This document shows positions 1-8,170 of a stretch of DNA of 64,000 nucleotides, one piece after another. The DNA lies in NCBI RefSeq assembly GCF_041737845.1, contig NZ_JBGSQX010000107.1:22428-86427 (forward strand), given 5' to 3'. The notes beneath the pieces are model-generated. The model was not told the origin of the DNA. It saw nothing but the letters and a program-made list of their open reading frames with translations, and searched no databases. The DNA comes from Desulfococcus sp041737845. Its GTDB lineage: Bacteria; Desulfobacterota; Desulfobacteria; Desulfobacterales; Desulfococcaceae. Position 1 is the stretch's first letter, and each line of letters begins with the position of its first letter. Position numbers and translations under genes: made by a program.

Positions 1-2319
1 GACACGCATCTCCCGGTCGCATGCCAGCCGCTGCATGGCATCGAGGAGCCTGTCAGGGTCATCGCCCGGAACCACCAGGCCGGTGACATTCGGCACCATG
101 TTTTCGCATGGCCCGCCCTGGTCGGTGACGATGATGGGCAGGCCGGATGCCTGGGCTTCGAGAACCACGTTCCCAAAGGTGTCCGTGGTGCTGGGGAAGA
201 CGAAGAGGTCTCCGGATGCGTAGGTATCCGCAAGGTCATCGCCCTTCAAATATCCCGTGAAGGTGCACGGACAGTCCGCCATGGTTTGCCGCATCTCTTC
301 CAGGTAAGGCCCGTCTCCCACCACCACCAGGTGGACGTCCGGCGTCACCCGCGCAAGGCGCTTGAAGGCTTCGGCCAGGCGCAGCAGGTTCTTCTCCCGG
401 GAGACGCGCCCGACATAGAGGATCTTGACCGGTGCCGTGATGCCGTAACGCTTTTTCATGAGGCCGTTTCGCCGGGAAGGATGGAAGGCTTCGGTGTCGA
501 TGCCCCGGGGAATCATCCGGATTTTTTCGGCGCGGATGCCTTTTGCCGCAAGCTCCTCGGCCGAGCTTCCGGACGAGACGTAAATCAGGTCCATATGATC
601 GTAATACCAGAGCATGTAGCGCCAGGTCAGCTCCTCGATCATGGCGTCCCCGGTGAGGTACTTTGCGTATTGGGGAAAGGCGGTATGATAGGTCCCGTTT
701 ATGGGAAGCTTGAGGATGGAGGCGATGGCCAGGGCCGCCAGACCGATGGGTCCGGGCGTCGCCGCCTGGATGTGGGTGATCCCCGCTTCGTAGCAGTAGT
801 TGAGCATCTCCAGAAACGGCGGATAATAGACCTTCTGCTCCGGGTATTCCGGGATTTCATAGACACCGATGGGCTTGAAATTGCGCACGCCGGCCTCCGG
901 GGCGAGGTGGTCGTCGTGGCAGGTGATGACCGTGAGGTGCTTGTGGTTCCTGAGGGCCGCGTCGACCTGCTGCTGAAGGGTCTGGGCCACGCCGTTCACA
1001 TCGTAGAAGGTATCGGTGAAATGGGCGACCCTCACCTCCTGGCGAACCAGGCCCGCATCCCTGCCGAAGCGTTCCAGGATCGAACGGTTGACGGTCCTGT
1101 CCTTGGTGAACTGGGCAAAGGCCACAAAATACGGCGCAAGAAGGAAGTAGAGTCCTCCGGCAGAGCCCAGGGTACCGAAAACACTGAACACGTTTCCGCC
1201 CGAAAGGTGATCGAGGAGCCGGTTCGCCGCGCTCGACAAGACCTCGTTGGAGATCCGGTTGACAAAATCGAACCAGTTCCGTTCCTGTTCCCAGGGGGAG
1301 GCGCCGCTCTCCCGGGCCGCTTCCATGATTTCAGGATGCTCCGTGAGCAGCCGGTCCGTCTCCCCGCGGATCAGCCCCAACAGGGTATCGGGCATGCCGC
1401 TCCGGGCCCGGCTCTGCTTTCGGTAATTCAGGAAATAAACGATCCTGCGCATCAAGCCGCTTTCGGGTTCCGTTTCGCAATTCAAGGAATTTTCCAGGAA
1501 CCGAAGGAGACGGTCCTTTCCCGTATGCCGCGAGAGGCTGAATTTGTTCCGGTAAAACTGGTAGGCGATCCCGTAGAGGTTATGGGCCATGGTCCGGGGG
1601 CTGGAGGCATGGCTCGCGACCTCCGCGCGGCCGCGCCGGATGCCTGAGGAAAGCTCCTCGACCGTCGCGGCCCCGGGAATCCGGGTGTAGGTCCGGGCGA
1701 TGTTGAGGCCGCTGTGGTCGTCCGAGCCGCCGACGATGTTTTTCCGCCACGGCATTTCAACGGCCGGCGAAATCCCGTGTTTTTCTGCGAGCCGATCCAT
1801 ATCCTCGGACGTCAGCGACATGAGGACGCTTTTCAGGTTCTGGTTCTGCCGATCGTTGCGCGCGCCGTTGAGTTCGAAGTTCTGGAAGAGGAGGAGCATC
1901 CGTTCGAAGTGTCCCAGGCTCAGCCGGTCATTGACGGCGTAAACCGGGTGGGCCAGCACATGGAGAATCCCCGCCTGGTTCAGGTAGGCCGCAAGGTCAT
2001 AGATGTTCCTGCGGACCTTCCCGATCTCCAGGTGCTGGGCCTCGGTGATATCCAGGGCCAGAATATGGACCTTGCAGCCGTCTTCGGGAAAATAGGCGGT
2101 GATCTCCTCGCTGATGAAAACGTCCGGCAGGTGAGCGATTTCCATGGCGCCGTCAATGGTGTTGTGGTCCGTGATCGTGACCATGGACATTCCCCGGTGC
2201 TTTGCGATCCGATACACCTGAAGCGGTTCGGTAAAGCTCTCCGGGCAGCCGATCTTTTGAAGTATCCACTGGGTTGGCCTTCTTGAAAACCTGGAATGTA
2301 CGTGCAGATCGATTTTCAT
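1..2319 (-). CDS. PHP phosphoesterase / GT4 glycosyltransferase fusion (3' end outside window)
   Basis: The 773 visible codons are open to the window edge, so the C-terminus is missing. Residues 1-250 are a PHP-type metallophosphoesterase: H6-x-H8, D51-H52 in TDHNT, E71/E72, H85, H124 and the GSDDH motif at 198-202 are all PHP metal-ligand positions. A linker of about 150 residues follows. From about residue 430 a GT4 glycosyltransferase begins (HFTDTFYDVNGVA), with the nucleotide-sugar half carrying VGRVSREKN and an EX7E-like segment near DTFGNVVLEAQ. The start ATG has an AGAGGAAAG ribosome site upstream. Product and acceptor are unknown. A lipid or polysaccharide glycosyltransferase coupled to a phosphoesterase is an inference. 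Two degenerate Pho-type half sites (2387 and 2409, 22 bp apart) lie upstream, so phosphate control is possible but weak. Confidence 0.85.
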   Translation of the reverse strand, partial: MKIDLHVHSRFSRRPTQWILQKIGCPESFTEPLQVYRIAKHRGMSMVTITDHNTIDGAMEIAHLPDVFISEEITAYFPEDGCKVHILALDITEAQHLEIGKVRRNIYDLAAYLNQAGILHVLAHPVYAVNDRLSLGHFERMLLLFQNFELNGARNDRQNQNLKSVLMSLTSEDMDRLAEKHGISPAVEMPWRKNIVGGSDDHSGLNIARTYTRIPGAATVEELSSGIRRGRAEVASHASSPRTMAHNLYGIAYQFYRNKFSLSRHTGKDRLLRFLENSLNCETEPESGLMRRIVYFLNYRKQSRARSGMPDTLLGLIRGETDRLLTEHPEIMEAARESGASPWEQERNWFDFVNRISNEVLSSAANRLLDHLSGGNVFSVFGTLGSAGGLYFLLAPYFVAFAQFTKDRTVNRSILERFGRDAGLVRQEVRVAHFTDTFYDVNGVAQTLQQQVDAALRNHKHLTVITCHDDHLAPEAGVRNFKPIGVYEIPEYPEQKVYYPPFLEMLNYCYEAGITHIQAATPGPIGLAALAIASILKLPINGTYHTAFPQYAKYLTGDAMIEELTWRYMLWYYDHMDLIYVSSGSSAEELAAKGIRAEKIRMIPRGIDTEAFHPSRRNGLMKKRYGITAPVKILYVGRVSREKNLLRLAEAFKRLARVTPDVHLVVVGDGPYLEEMRQTMADCPCTFTGYLKGDDLADTYASGDLFVFPSTTDTFGNVVLEAQASGLPIIVTDQGGPCENMVPNVTGLVVPGDDPDRLLDAMQRLACDREMRV

Positions 2320-2561
2320 CTTTTCGCTTTCCTCTGTTGAATGGCTGGGGGCTTATGAACAATCTGCGGGATCAGTAGCGGCAAGATGTTAGACGGGGAT
2401 GAAGCGGGGGTTAGAAAACCATAAAATCGACAAGAAGAGGTGGCCTCGGCGACGGAAACCATGTGAGAATGCACCGCCGCCGGATTCTTTTCCAGGAGGG
2501 CGCCGGGGTGCGAATGAGAGGCCGAGCCCCGCCTGGGATACCTCCCTCCGGCATCAAGAAA

Positions 2562-2738
2562 TCATTTTGGCGTCTCGGTGATGACGTCCGGAAGCGGTTC
2601 GGGCGAGGTGGCGCCGATGGACTGATAAGCCCTTAGAAGGAGCAGCGCATTCGGGCCGATCGCGGCGGTCCGCATGCGCTTCCAGATCAGGACGGCCACA
2701 ACGGCCGCGGCTGCGATGGTCAATACAAGGCCTTTCAT
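2562..2738 (-). CDS. Small single-pass membrane protein, putative Pho regulon member
   Basis: This 58-residue protein has an N-terminal hydrophobic segment (about residues 2-19) followed by basic residues (KRMRT), so it is probably anchored with the C-terminus in the cytoplasm. The start at 2738 is preferred over the upstream in-frame ATG at 2810 because AGGGGAAC precedes it at a good distance and because the Pho-type repeat would otherwise overlap the coding region. I do not recognise the family. The tail (NALLLLRAYQSIGATSPEP) has no motif I can name. Its value lies in the regulatory repeat just upstream, which matches that of pstS. Confidence 0.6.
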   Translation of the reverse strand: MKGLVLTIAAAAVVAVLIWKRMRTAAIGPNALLLLRAYQSIGATSPEPLPDVITETPK

Positions 2739-2778
2739 GCCAGTTCCCCTGTTACAGGTGGGTTTGTTCTTCTTAATG

Positions 2779-2806
2779 TAATGAAGGCATGTTAGGGGCG
2801 TGTTAA
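2779..2806 (-). promoter_or_regulatory. Pho-box-like 11-bp direct repeats
   Basis: Read on the minus strand, TTAACACGCCC and CTAACATGCCT lie head to tail at an 11-bp period, with a weaker third unit (TCATTAC). The same units at the same period lie ahead of pstS (18567-18594). Tandem 11-bp repeats are the classical form of a PhoB operator. The distance to the ATG of the 58-residue gene (about 40-70 bp) fits an activator site overlapping the -35 region. Confidence 0.6.
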
Positions 2807-2882
2807 ACATCCATCAGAATCTATAAAAAAAGATGAGTAAACCAGGGGTCAGCGGACCGCCAGCGCCCGGGCGACGACCCGC

Positions 2883-3797
2883 TCACGCCGACTGCAGGAA
2901 AATTTCCTGCTGCAGCCTGAGGCTGTAATTGACCGGCGCATGATCGGACAAAAATTCAGGCGGCCCCGCAAGGCGCCGCTTCAGGGCAGCCAACCTGCTC
3001 CGCTGCACGGGCGGCGCTGAAATGCCGTTTTCCATCGACAGTCCGCTTTCCGGCAAACCGCCGCCCGGGTAATGGCAGCGTTCGCCCGCATGACAGAAAT
3101 CGAAGGGAATCCGGGAAGGCGGCAGGAGGGTCACCAAATCCCGGTTGTTCACCACCCGGAAAATCGGCACCTCCCGGAGGGATTGGACAAAAGCAGCGTC
3201 CCCCACCCTCGGGGATCCAAAGGTGTACAGGCCCGACGGCGGCCGCAGGGAGGCGGCAAGGGTCGCCATCGCCCCGCCCAGGCTGTGCCCGGTATAGAAA
3301 AGGGGAAAATCCGGGGGAAACCCCGACAGGCATTCATCCACCCTCTCCCATATCTTGAAAAACTCATTCTTGAATCCGGAGTGCACCAAGCCGCCGGCGC
3401 CCCAATCAGTCTGGAGGGTGTTGAGGTTCGAAAGCCATGTTTCGAAGGCGCTGGTCCCCCGAAACACCAGGACGCCGAAAGGATCGCAGGCATTTTCGGA
3501 TGTGGTGACAAGGGCGCATTGAATCCCGTTATTGTTGAAGAAGCAGTATTCCCGAAGGTTGACCCCGGACAGGATTTCGTTTCGATTCCGGCCGGTGTCG
3601 ATGCCGCCGGTCTCATCCGCCTCCCTGACGTAGATCAGGCGCGAAATCTCGGAGAGCCACCAGGCATTGACCGGGCTGTACCCCGAAGTCCGACGGCAAA
3701 AGGGCGGCCGACCCGGCCCGTTGCCTTCCTGGATGTGAAAATATTGATTCGAGGCGCCCGGCCTGAGGATGGCCTCCCATGAATAATCGAATTTCAT
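2883..3797 (-). CDS. Class 3 lipase family protein
   Basis: This is a 304-residue alpha/beta hydrolase of the lipase (class 3) family. The nucleophile elbow is TGHSLGGAMATLAA around residue 170, the oxyanion strand VLVFRGTS lies near residue 110, and NNRDLVTLLPP plus the later SDHAPVNYS supply the likely catalytic Asp and His. There is no clear signal peptide, so the product may be cytoplasmic or exported by another route. Substrates of this family are acylglycerols or phospholipids; the one here is unknown. The start at 3797 has only a weak ribosome site. The gene follows the PAS gene by about 40 bp and could be co-transcribed with it. Confidence 0.85.
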   Translation of the reverse strand: MKFDYSWEAILRPGASNQYFHIQEGNGPGRPPFCRRTSGYSPVNAWWLSEISRLIYVREADETGGIDTGRNRNEILSGVNLREYCFFNNNGIQCALVTTSENACDPFGVLVFRGTSAFETWLSNLNTLQTDWGAGGLVHSGFKNEFFKIWERVDECLSGFPPDFPLFYTGHSLGGAMATLAASLRPPSGLYTFGSPRVGDAAFVQSLREVPIFRVVNNRDLVTLLPPSRIPFDFCHAGERCHYPGGGLPESGLSMENGISAPPVQRSRLAALKRRLAGPPEFLSDHAPVNYSLRLQQEIFLQSA

Positions 3798-3835
3798 CGA
3801 ATAAAAACAGTTTCCGAGTTGACTGAAAAATATAC

Positions 3836-4543
3836 CTACTTGAAGACGATCTTGACCGAGGGGCGTTCCTGATATCTGACACGGCTCATTTTCAGCTTGA
3901 ATTCCCTGACCATGCCGTCTTCACAGCGAAACTTGACGTTTTTGACCTTTTCCGTCTCCCCCTCCAAAAAGGCCTTGTCGATCTTTTCCTTGACCTTTAT
4001 CGCGTCCTTGAAAGTCATGAAATCAAAAAAGCGCCGTCCCGAAACCGGGTCAGTATCAGCGATCCCCAGGACCGGGCGAACGGCGCGGTTGATGTAAACG
4101 ATCGTATAGGCCGTATCGATTAGCAGGATTTTTTTCAGGTCGTCGTCCACAAAACTCCGAAACAATTCGTATTGGGCGCGATACCGGGATTCACCGGTTT
4201 CAAGGCGGTTGCTCATTTCCGCGAGGGCCTTCTCCAGTTCCCCCCGGACCGACGCCGTTTCGCCGTTTTCGCGGGCCATGACGGCGTTCTTCTCCTGGAG
4301 CATGGCCGCCTTCTTTATTAACGCCTCGTTCTCTATTTTCAGCCGGTCGATCTTTCCATGGAGGGCCTCCACTTCTGTCTCGAGGTCCGCGCGGTCTTTC
4401 CGCATCCCGGCCATTGCCGCCTCAAGACGGCTCTTTTCGCCCTCAAGCTGCGTTTTCCGCTCCTCAATCTGGCCGAGATTTCCTTCGATCTCCTGGATAA
4501 ACTCAACCAATTCACGCTTCGTTTTGTGCATGAGTGCCGTCAT
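3836..4543 (-). CDS. Coiled-coil PAS domain protein
   Basis: The protein has 235 residues. Residues about 10-125 form a continuous charged coiled coil (heptad-rich, many E/K/L). Residues about 130-235 form a PAS domain (LLIDTAYTIVYINRAVRPVLGI, RRFFDFMTF, then a C-terminal beta segment). There is no kinase, GGDEF, HTH or transmembrane segment, so it is a stand-alone cytoplasmic sensor or scaffold whose partner is not visible. The start is supported by TTGAGGAGT just upstream. It is divergent from the gene at 4779 across a 235-bp gap. Confidence 0.75.
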   Translation of the reverse strand: MTALMHKTKRELVEFIQEIEGNLGQIEERKTQLEGEKSRLEAAMAGMRKDRADLETEVEALHGKIDRLKIENEALIKKAAMLQEKNAVMARENGETASVRGELEKALAEMSNRLETGESRYRAQYELFRSFVDDDLKKILLIDTAYTIVYINRAVRPVLGIADTDPVSGRRFFDFMTFKDAIKVKEKIDKAFLEGETEKVKNVKFRCEDGMVREFKLKMSRVRYQERPSVKIVFK

Positions 4544-4699
4544 TACTACTCCTCAATTTTGCTCAGAAAACCCTTCCGATACAAGAACACACCACTATGA
4601 ACAAACCAACTTTTTTATAATTTAAACAGTTTATTTTTGTGCATCATCAATGGAATCAATACAAAATTCAGTTGAACATACTATATTTTATTTTTTTTA

Positions 4700-4727
4700 T
4701 TGACAAGCATTATTTATCATATATATT
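4700..4727 (+). promoter_or_regulatory. Sigma-70 type promoter
   Basis: TTGACA (4700-4705), a 16-bp spacer and TATATT (4722-4727) form a near-consensus promoter in an AT-rich stretch. Transcription would start near 4735, about 45 bp before the small gene at 4779, inside the palindromes described next. Confidence 0.7.
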
Positions 4728-4730
4728 CGG

Positions 4731-4755
4731 ACAAAATTTTGTACACTTTTTGTAC
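4731..4755. promoter_or_regulatory. Candidate autoregulatory operator (two overlapping palindromes)
   Basis: ACAAAATTTTGT (4731-4742) is a perfect 12-bp palindrome. It overlaps GTACA-N5-TGTAC (4741-4755). Together they also form an 11-bp direct repeat of TTTTGTAC (4737-4744 and 4748-4755). The block sits on the predicted transcription start. The downstream gene looks like a ribbon-helix-helix protein, a family that commonly binds tandem sites and represses its own promoter. Function is inferred. Confidence 0.5.
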
Positions 4756-4778
4756 GTTTATATAACAAGGAACATTGC

Positions 4779-5078
4779 ATGAGCATTTTCAAGGAAGAGA
4801 TTGAAACCAAGCGCGTCATTTTCAACATAGAGGTCGATCTGGCCAACCGATTGGATGATCTTAAAAAAAATGCGAGAACCATCGGAAAAAGGCTGGACGC
4901 CGATACGGCCGTCAACAGGGCCTTGGAAAAATTTCTGAAGAAAGCCGAAAAAAAAATATACGAGATCATGAAAAAAAAAGGGATCGCCGATCCGCTCGTG
5001 ATCACCTCCGAAGAAACGGATGACCATGAACCTTCCGCCGCCGGCTCAGATGGGGCCGATGACGTTGAGGATGAATAA
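4779..5078 (+). CDS. Small ribbon-helix-helix-like protein
   Basis: The protein has 99 residues. A beta-strand-like segment (KRVIFNIEV, residues 11-19) is followed by two helices (DLANRLDDLKKNARTIG and DADTAVNRALEKFLKKAEKK), which is the order and spacing of a ribbon-helix-helix DNA-binding fold. The C-terminal 35 residues are acidic and probably disordered. The ATG follows AACAAGGAAC. Its last codons are about 30 bp from the amphi-Trp gene, so the two are likely one operon. The DNA-binding role is inferred from fold pattern and the palindromic promoter; a non-DNA-binding dimer is possible. Confidence 0.65.
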   Translation: MSIFKEEIETKRVIFNIEVDLANRLDDLKKNARTIGKRLDADTAVNRALEKFLKKAEKKIYEIMKKKGIADPLVITSEETDDHEPSAAGSDGADDVEDE

Positions 5079-5109
5079 AAAAACAACCCACCCAAAAGAG
5101 GAGAACACC

Positions 5110-5439
5110 ATGAAGAACGAAATCAAGATCAAACAGACCATGGAACTGGCCACCGCCACGAAAATCCTGAAAGACCTTGCCGCGAGCTTTGAGGAGGGAA
5201 CCATCTGCTTCGAAAAAGGGGAGGAATTCGTCACCCTCAGGCCCGGAAACCTGATCGATCTGGAGATGGAGGCCGAAATGAAGAAGGACAAGCAGAAGCT
5301 CTCCATTGAGCTCTGCTGGCGAACGGTCGAGCCCAAAAAGAAAGAGGCCCCCGCCATCAAGATTTCCAGCCAGGAACCGGAAATGATCGCCCCGACGCCC
5401 GAGGAAAGCGACACGGGCGAGACCGGGTCCGACGACTGA
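5110..5439 (+). CDS. Amphi-Trp domain protein
   Basis: The protein has 109 residues. It shows the amphi-Trp pattern: an N-terminal strand (EIKIKQTMELA), a helix (TATKILKDLAASFEEGTICFE), a strand pair (EEFVTLRPGNLIDLEMEAEMKKDKQ) and a final strand with the signature Trp (KLSIELCWRT). The C-terminal 35 residues are acidic and low in complexity. The start is at AGGAGAACACC-ATG; an in-frame upstream ATG at 5020 lies inside the previous gene and is unlikely. The function of the domain is unknown; it is one of the families associated with the GAK system, which lies just across mgtE. A second copy is at 11888-12157. Confidence 0.8.
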   Translation: MKNEIKIKQTMELATATKILKDLAASFEEGTICFEKGEEFVTLRPGNLIDLEMEAEMKKDKQKLSIELCWRTVEPKKKEAPAIKISSQEPEMIAPTPEESDTGETGSDD

Positions 5440-5527
5440 CCGCCTTGAGGATTTAAGCCCGCGCGCCCCTGTTTCTGAATTGAAAAACCCATTCTCCGGC
5501 AGACAGGCCCCACGGGCCGGCGCGGTC

Positions 5528-6880
5528 CTAAAGCCCCAGCAGAATCGATGAAATCTGGAAATAAAAAAATACGGCGATGATGTCTATGGCCGTGGTTACG
5601 AAGGGTCCGGTGGCCACGGCCGGGTCTACGTTCATTCGCGCAAAAACCATGGGAGCCATGGAGCCCACCAGGGCCGCCACCGACATGGAACAGACGACGG
5701 CCGACCCCACGGCAAGCGCAAGCTTGAACGTGCTGAACCGGATCTGAGCGAAAACACCGATGAGGGTTCCGTAAAAAATCCCCAGAAGAAACCCGATGGA
5801 CAGCTCCTTAAAGACTACCGCCCAGATCTTCCGGACGTCCAAAGACCCCGTGGAGATGCCGCGCACAACGATGGTGGAGGACTGGGTGCCGATATTCCCC
5901 CCCATGCCATTGATCACGGGGATGAACGCGGCCAGGGCCGCCACCTTCTGCAGAGTGTCTCCGAAGCTGGCGATGATGAAGGTCGCGGCAAGGCCGCCGA
6001 AGCAGCTTGCCAGAAGCCACGGCATGCGGATCCGGGTATTCTTGAACACCGACTTGGATTCGATGAATTCGGTGCCGATACCGGCCATTTTGAGCATGTC
6101 CTCGTCGGCCTCCTCCTTGATGATGTCGATGACATCGTCCACCGTGATGATCCCCACCAGGGTATTGGTGTCGTCCACCACCGGAACGGCCAGGATGTCG
6201 TACCGGGCCACCAGCTTGGCCACCTCCTCCTGGTCCATGTCGGTCCGGACCGAGAGGACGTCGGTGGACATGAACGCCCTGAGGGGGGTTTCGGGGGAGA
6301 CCACCACAAGCTGGCGCAGGGAGCTTACGCCCACCAGCTTGCCGTATTCGTCCACGACGTAGAGGTAAAAGGGCATCTCCACGTCCTTGTAATCCTTCTG
6401 GAAGAGATGGATGGCCTCGCCGGCGGTCGCATCCTCCCGGAGGGCGATGAAATCGGGGACCATGATGCCGCCGGCGGTGTCGTCGCCGTATTTCAGGAGG
6501 CTCTCCAGTTCCTCCTGGCCTTCCCGCTTCATCTTTTTCAGGATGGCGTCGGTTTTCTCCTCCTGAAGATGGCCTAAGAGGTCGGCCACGTCGTCGCTGG
6601 GCATGGCCTCCAGAACCGGCACAATGTCATCCACATTCATCTGATCGACAAACGCAAGAAAGGTGGTTTCGTCAAGCTCGCTGAAGAGGATGCCCTTTTT
6701 TTCGACATCATCGATGAGATCGAACAGCCGATGCTGCTGACGCACCGTCAGCAGGGGAAACATGTCGGACAAGTCCGCGGCATGGGTTTTATTGACGATC
6801 TTCCGCAGGTGGGCAATGGCATTCCGTCGCAACAGCCGCTTGATGCTCTCAATGAGGATCTTATTCTTATCCTGAGACAT
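5528..6880 (-). CDS. mgtE: Magnesium transporter MgtE
   Basis: The 450-residue length is typical for MgtE. Order: a superhelical N domain (about 1-130, with LRKIVNKTHAADLSDMF), a tandem CBS pair (about 130-255, including the VGIITVDDVIDII motif) that senses cytoplasmic Mg2+, a connecting helix, then about five membrane helices with the conserved pore region (NGMGGNIGTQSSTIVVRGI). It is a Mg2+ (and Co2+) channel of the inner membrane. The start at 6880 is chosen over the upstream in-frame ATG at 6991 because GGAGAGATTTC precedes it and the extra 37 residues are not family-like. It is the last gene of the pst-GAK run, 67 bp after the CofD-like gene. Confidence 0.95.
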   Translation of the reverse strand: MSQDKNKILIESIKRLLRRNAIAHLRKIVNKTHAADLSDMFPLLTVRQQHRLFDLIDDVEKKGILFSELDETTFLAFVDQMNVDDIVPVLEAMPSDDVADLLGHLQEEKTDAILKKMKREGQEELESLLKYGDDTAGGIMVPDFIALREDATAGEAIHLFQKDYKDVEMPFYLYVVDEYGKLVGVSSLRQLVVVSPETPLRAFMSTDVLSVRTDMDQEEVAKLVARYDILAVPVVDDTNTLVGIITVDDVIDIIKEEADEDMLKMAGIGTEFIESKSVFKNTRIRMPWLLASCFGGLAATFIIASFGDTLQKVAALAAFIPVINGMGGNIGTQSSTIVVRGISTGSLDVRKIWAVVFKELSIGFLLGIFYGTLIGVFAQIRFSTFKLALAVGSAVVCSMSVAALVGSMAPMVFARMNVDPAVATGPFVTTAIDIIAVFFYFQISSILLGL

Positions 6881-6947
6881 GAAATCTCTCCAGTTCGGTA
6901 TATCCAACGTCCAGCACGACCAAAAACCCCACCGAAAATCCCACCGA

Positions 6948-8141
6948 TCAGGCCAGGGACAACAGCACCGGGACCAGAAGCCTTTCATCAATGAGCGGAT
7001 GGGAACGATCGCTCACCAACGGGGTATCAATAACCTCGATACCCATCCGGGTCAACGTCTTTCGGTCGATCTCCCCCCTGTAGTTCCCGCGCGCAAGGTC
7101 TACCAGCACAAAATCGAGGACATTCCTGCATGAATCGGCGTCCGGATCATCCCTTCTCAGGAACGACGTCAGGCACCGCACCTGGTCCGTGATTCCCATG
7201 CCGAAGGTTTCCGGATCGCCCCCGCCGGTGCTGGGGATGAACACCTTGGGGCCGGTGTTCCGGCTCACGGCCCGGCCCACGCCCCGGGGCAGCAGGTTCG
7301 CGATCAGGCTCGAATAGAAGCTGCCCATGGGGTAGCAGATCAGGTCGGCTCCCTCAATCAGCGACGCCATCTTCCGCCGGATCGGGACGTCGACCGGCTC
7401 CGGCTTTTTTCGGTCCGAGGCAAGCCACAGGTCCGTGATCCGCGAGGCGATGGGTGACGCCTCCTTGCCCGTCATCAGGTGCTGGCCGACGATCCTTCGG
7501 CCGTCTTCCATGGCCGCCGCCAGGTGGAGATATTTGTTGACCACCGGCCGCACCACCCCCCTCACCTGGACCAGCTTCGAAAATATAAAAATGATGGTGT
7601 CGAAATTGCGCCGGCTGTCGAGGTATCCCGCCGTCAAAATGAGGTTGCCGATGCTCGCTTTTCTCAGGTCGAAATCCGGGGGCATGAATTCCTTGAAAAG
7701 CTGAAGGTAGTGGCGGATGATCTTCCGCATGGGATCTGGGATCCCGGCCACCAAGGGATGGCGCCCGCCGATCATCTCCTCCATCTCCGCCCTCAGCCCC
7801 TCCTGATCGCCGTCAGGGGGAAACCGGCAGGCGAACAGCCTGAAAATCTCCGGATACCCGTGAAGGCTCCGGTCGGCCAGGGCCAGGAGGCGGTTGCGCA
7901 CATCGCCGATGGCGGGCATCTGAAATGCCTCCCGGAGCTTGGCCGAGCTTCCGCCGGAATCGAAGGGGGTGATCACGTGGATGGAGTTGTGGGTGTATTG
8001 AATGAGCTCGGCGCAGGTGTCCCGAAGCGCGCTCCCCCCGCTGAAAAAAAGGATCCCGGGGCCGAGTTCCGGTCGGTGCCGGTATCTTTCTATCTTGACC
8101 GGATCCGGCAGCCGGATATCACGGGTGACCTTGATGAACAT
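6948..8141 (-). CDS. GAK system CofD-like protein
   Basis: The protein has 397 residues. The N-terminal ILFFSGGSALRD and IHVITPFDSGGSSAKLR motifs are those of the CofD/YvcK superfamily (2-phospho-L-lactate transferase and UDP-sugar-binding YvcK). IGDVRNRLLALA is another family landmark, and YPMGSFYSSLIANLLPRGVG corresponds to the GSxYTS phosphate-binding region. No F420 genes are nearby, so a role in F420 synthesis is unlikely. This matches the CofD-like branch named for GAK clusters. Substrate unknown. It follows the HprK-related gene by 29 bp and is probably co-transcribed. Confidence 0.85.
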   Translation of the reverse strand: MFIKVTRDIRLPDPVKIERYRHRPELGPGILFFSGGSALRDTCAELIQYTHNSIHVITPFDSGGSSAKLREAFQMPAIGDVRNRLLALADRSLHGYPEIFRLFACRFPPDGDQEGLRAEMEEMIGGRHPLVAGIPDPMRKIIRHYLQLFKEFMPPDFDLRKASIGNLILTAGYLDSRRNFDTIIFIFSKLVQVRGVVRPVVNKYLHLAAAMEDGRRIVGQHLMTGKEASPIASRITDLWLASDRKKPEPVDVPIRRKMASLIEGADLICYPMGSFYSSLIANLLPRGVGRAVSRNTGPKVFIPSTGGGDPETFGMGITDQVRCLTSFLRRDDPDADSCRNVLDFVLVDLARGNYRGEIDRKTLTRMGIEVIDTPLVSDRSHPLIDERLLVPVLLSLA

Positions 8142-8170
8142 GTCTTAGGGAATTCCTTCAAATCTCATGA

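Noticed and set aside
286..1647. 453-codon plus-strand frame opposite the PHP-GT4 gene
   Set aside because: The opposite strand has a complete domain architecture with catalytic motifs, so this frame is a shadow.
6881..6947. Mg2+ riboswitch before mgtE
   Set aside because: Only 67 bp separate mgtE from the CofD-like gene, too short for an M-box, and no such structure is seen.
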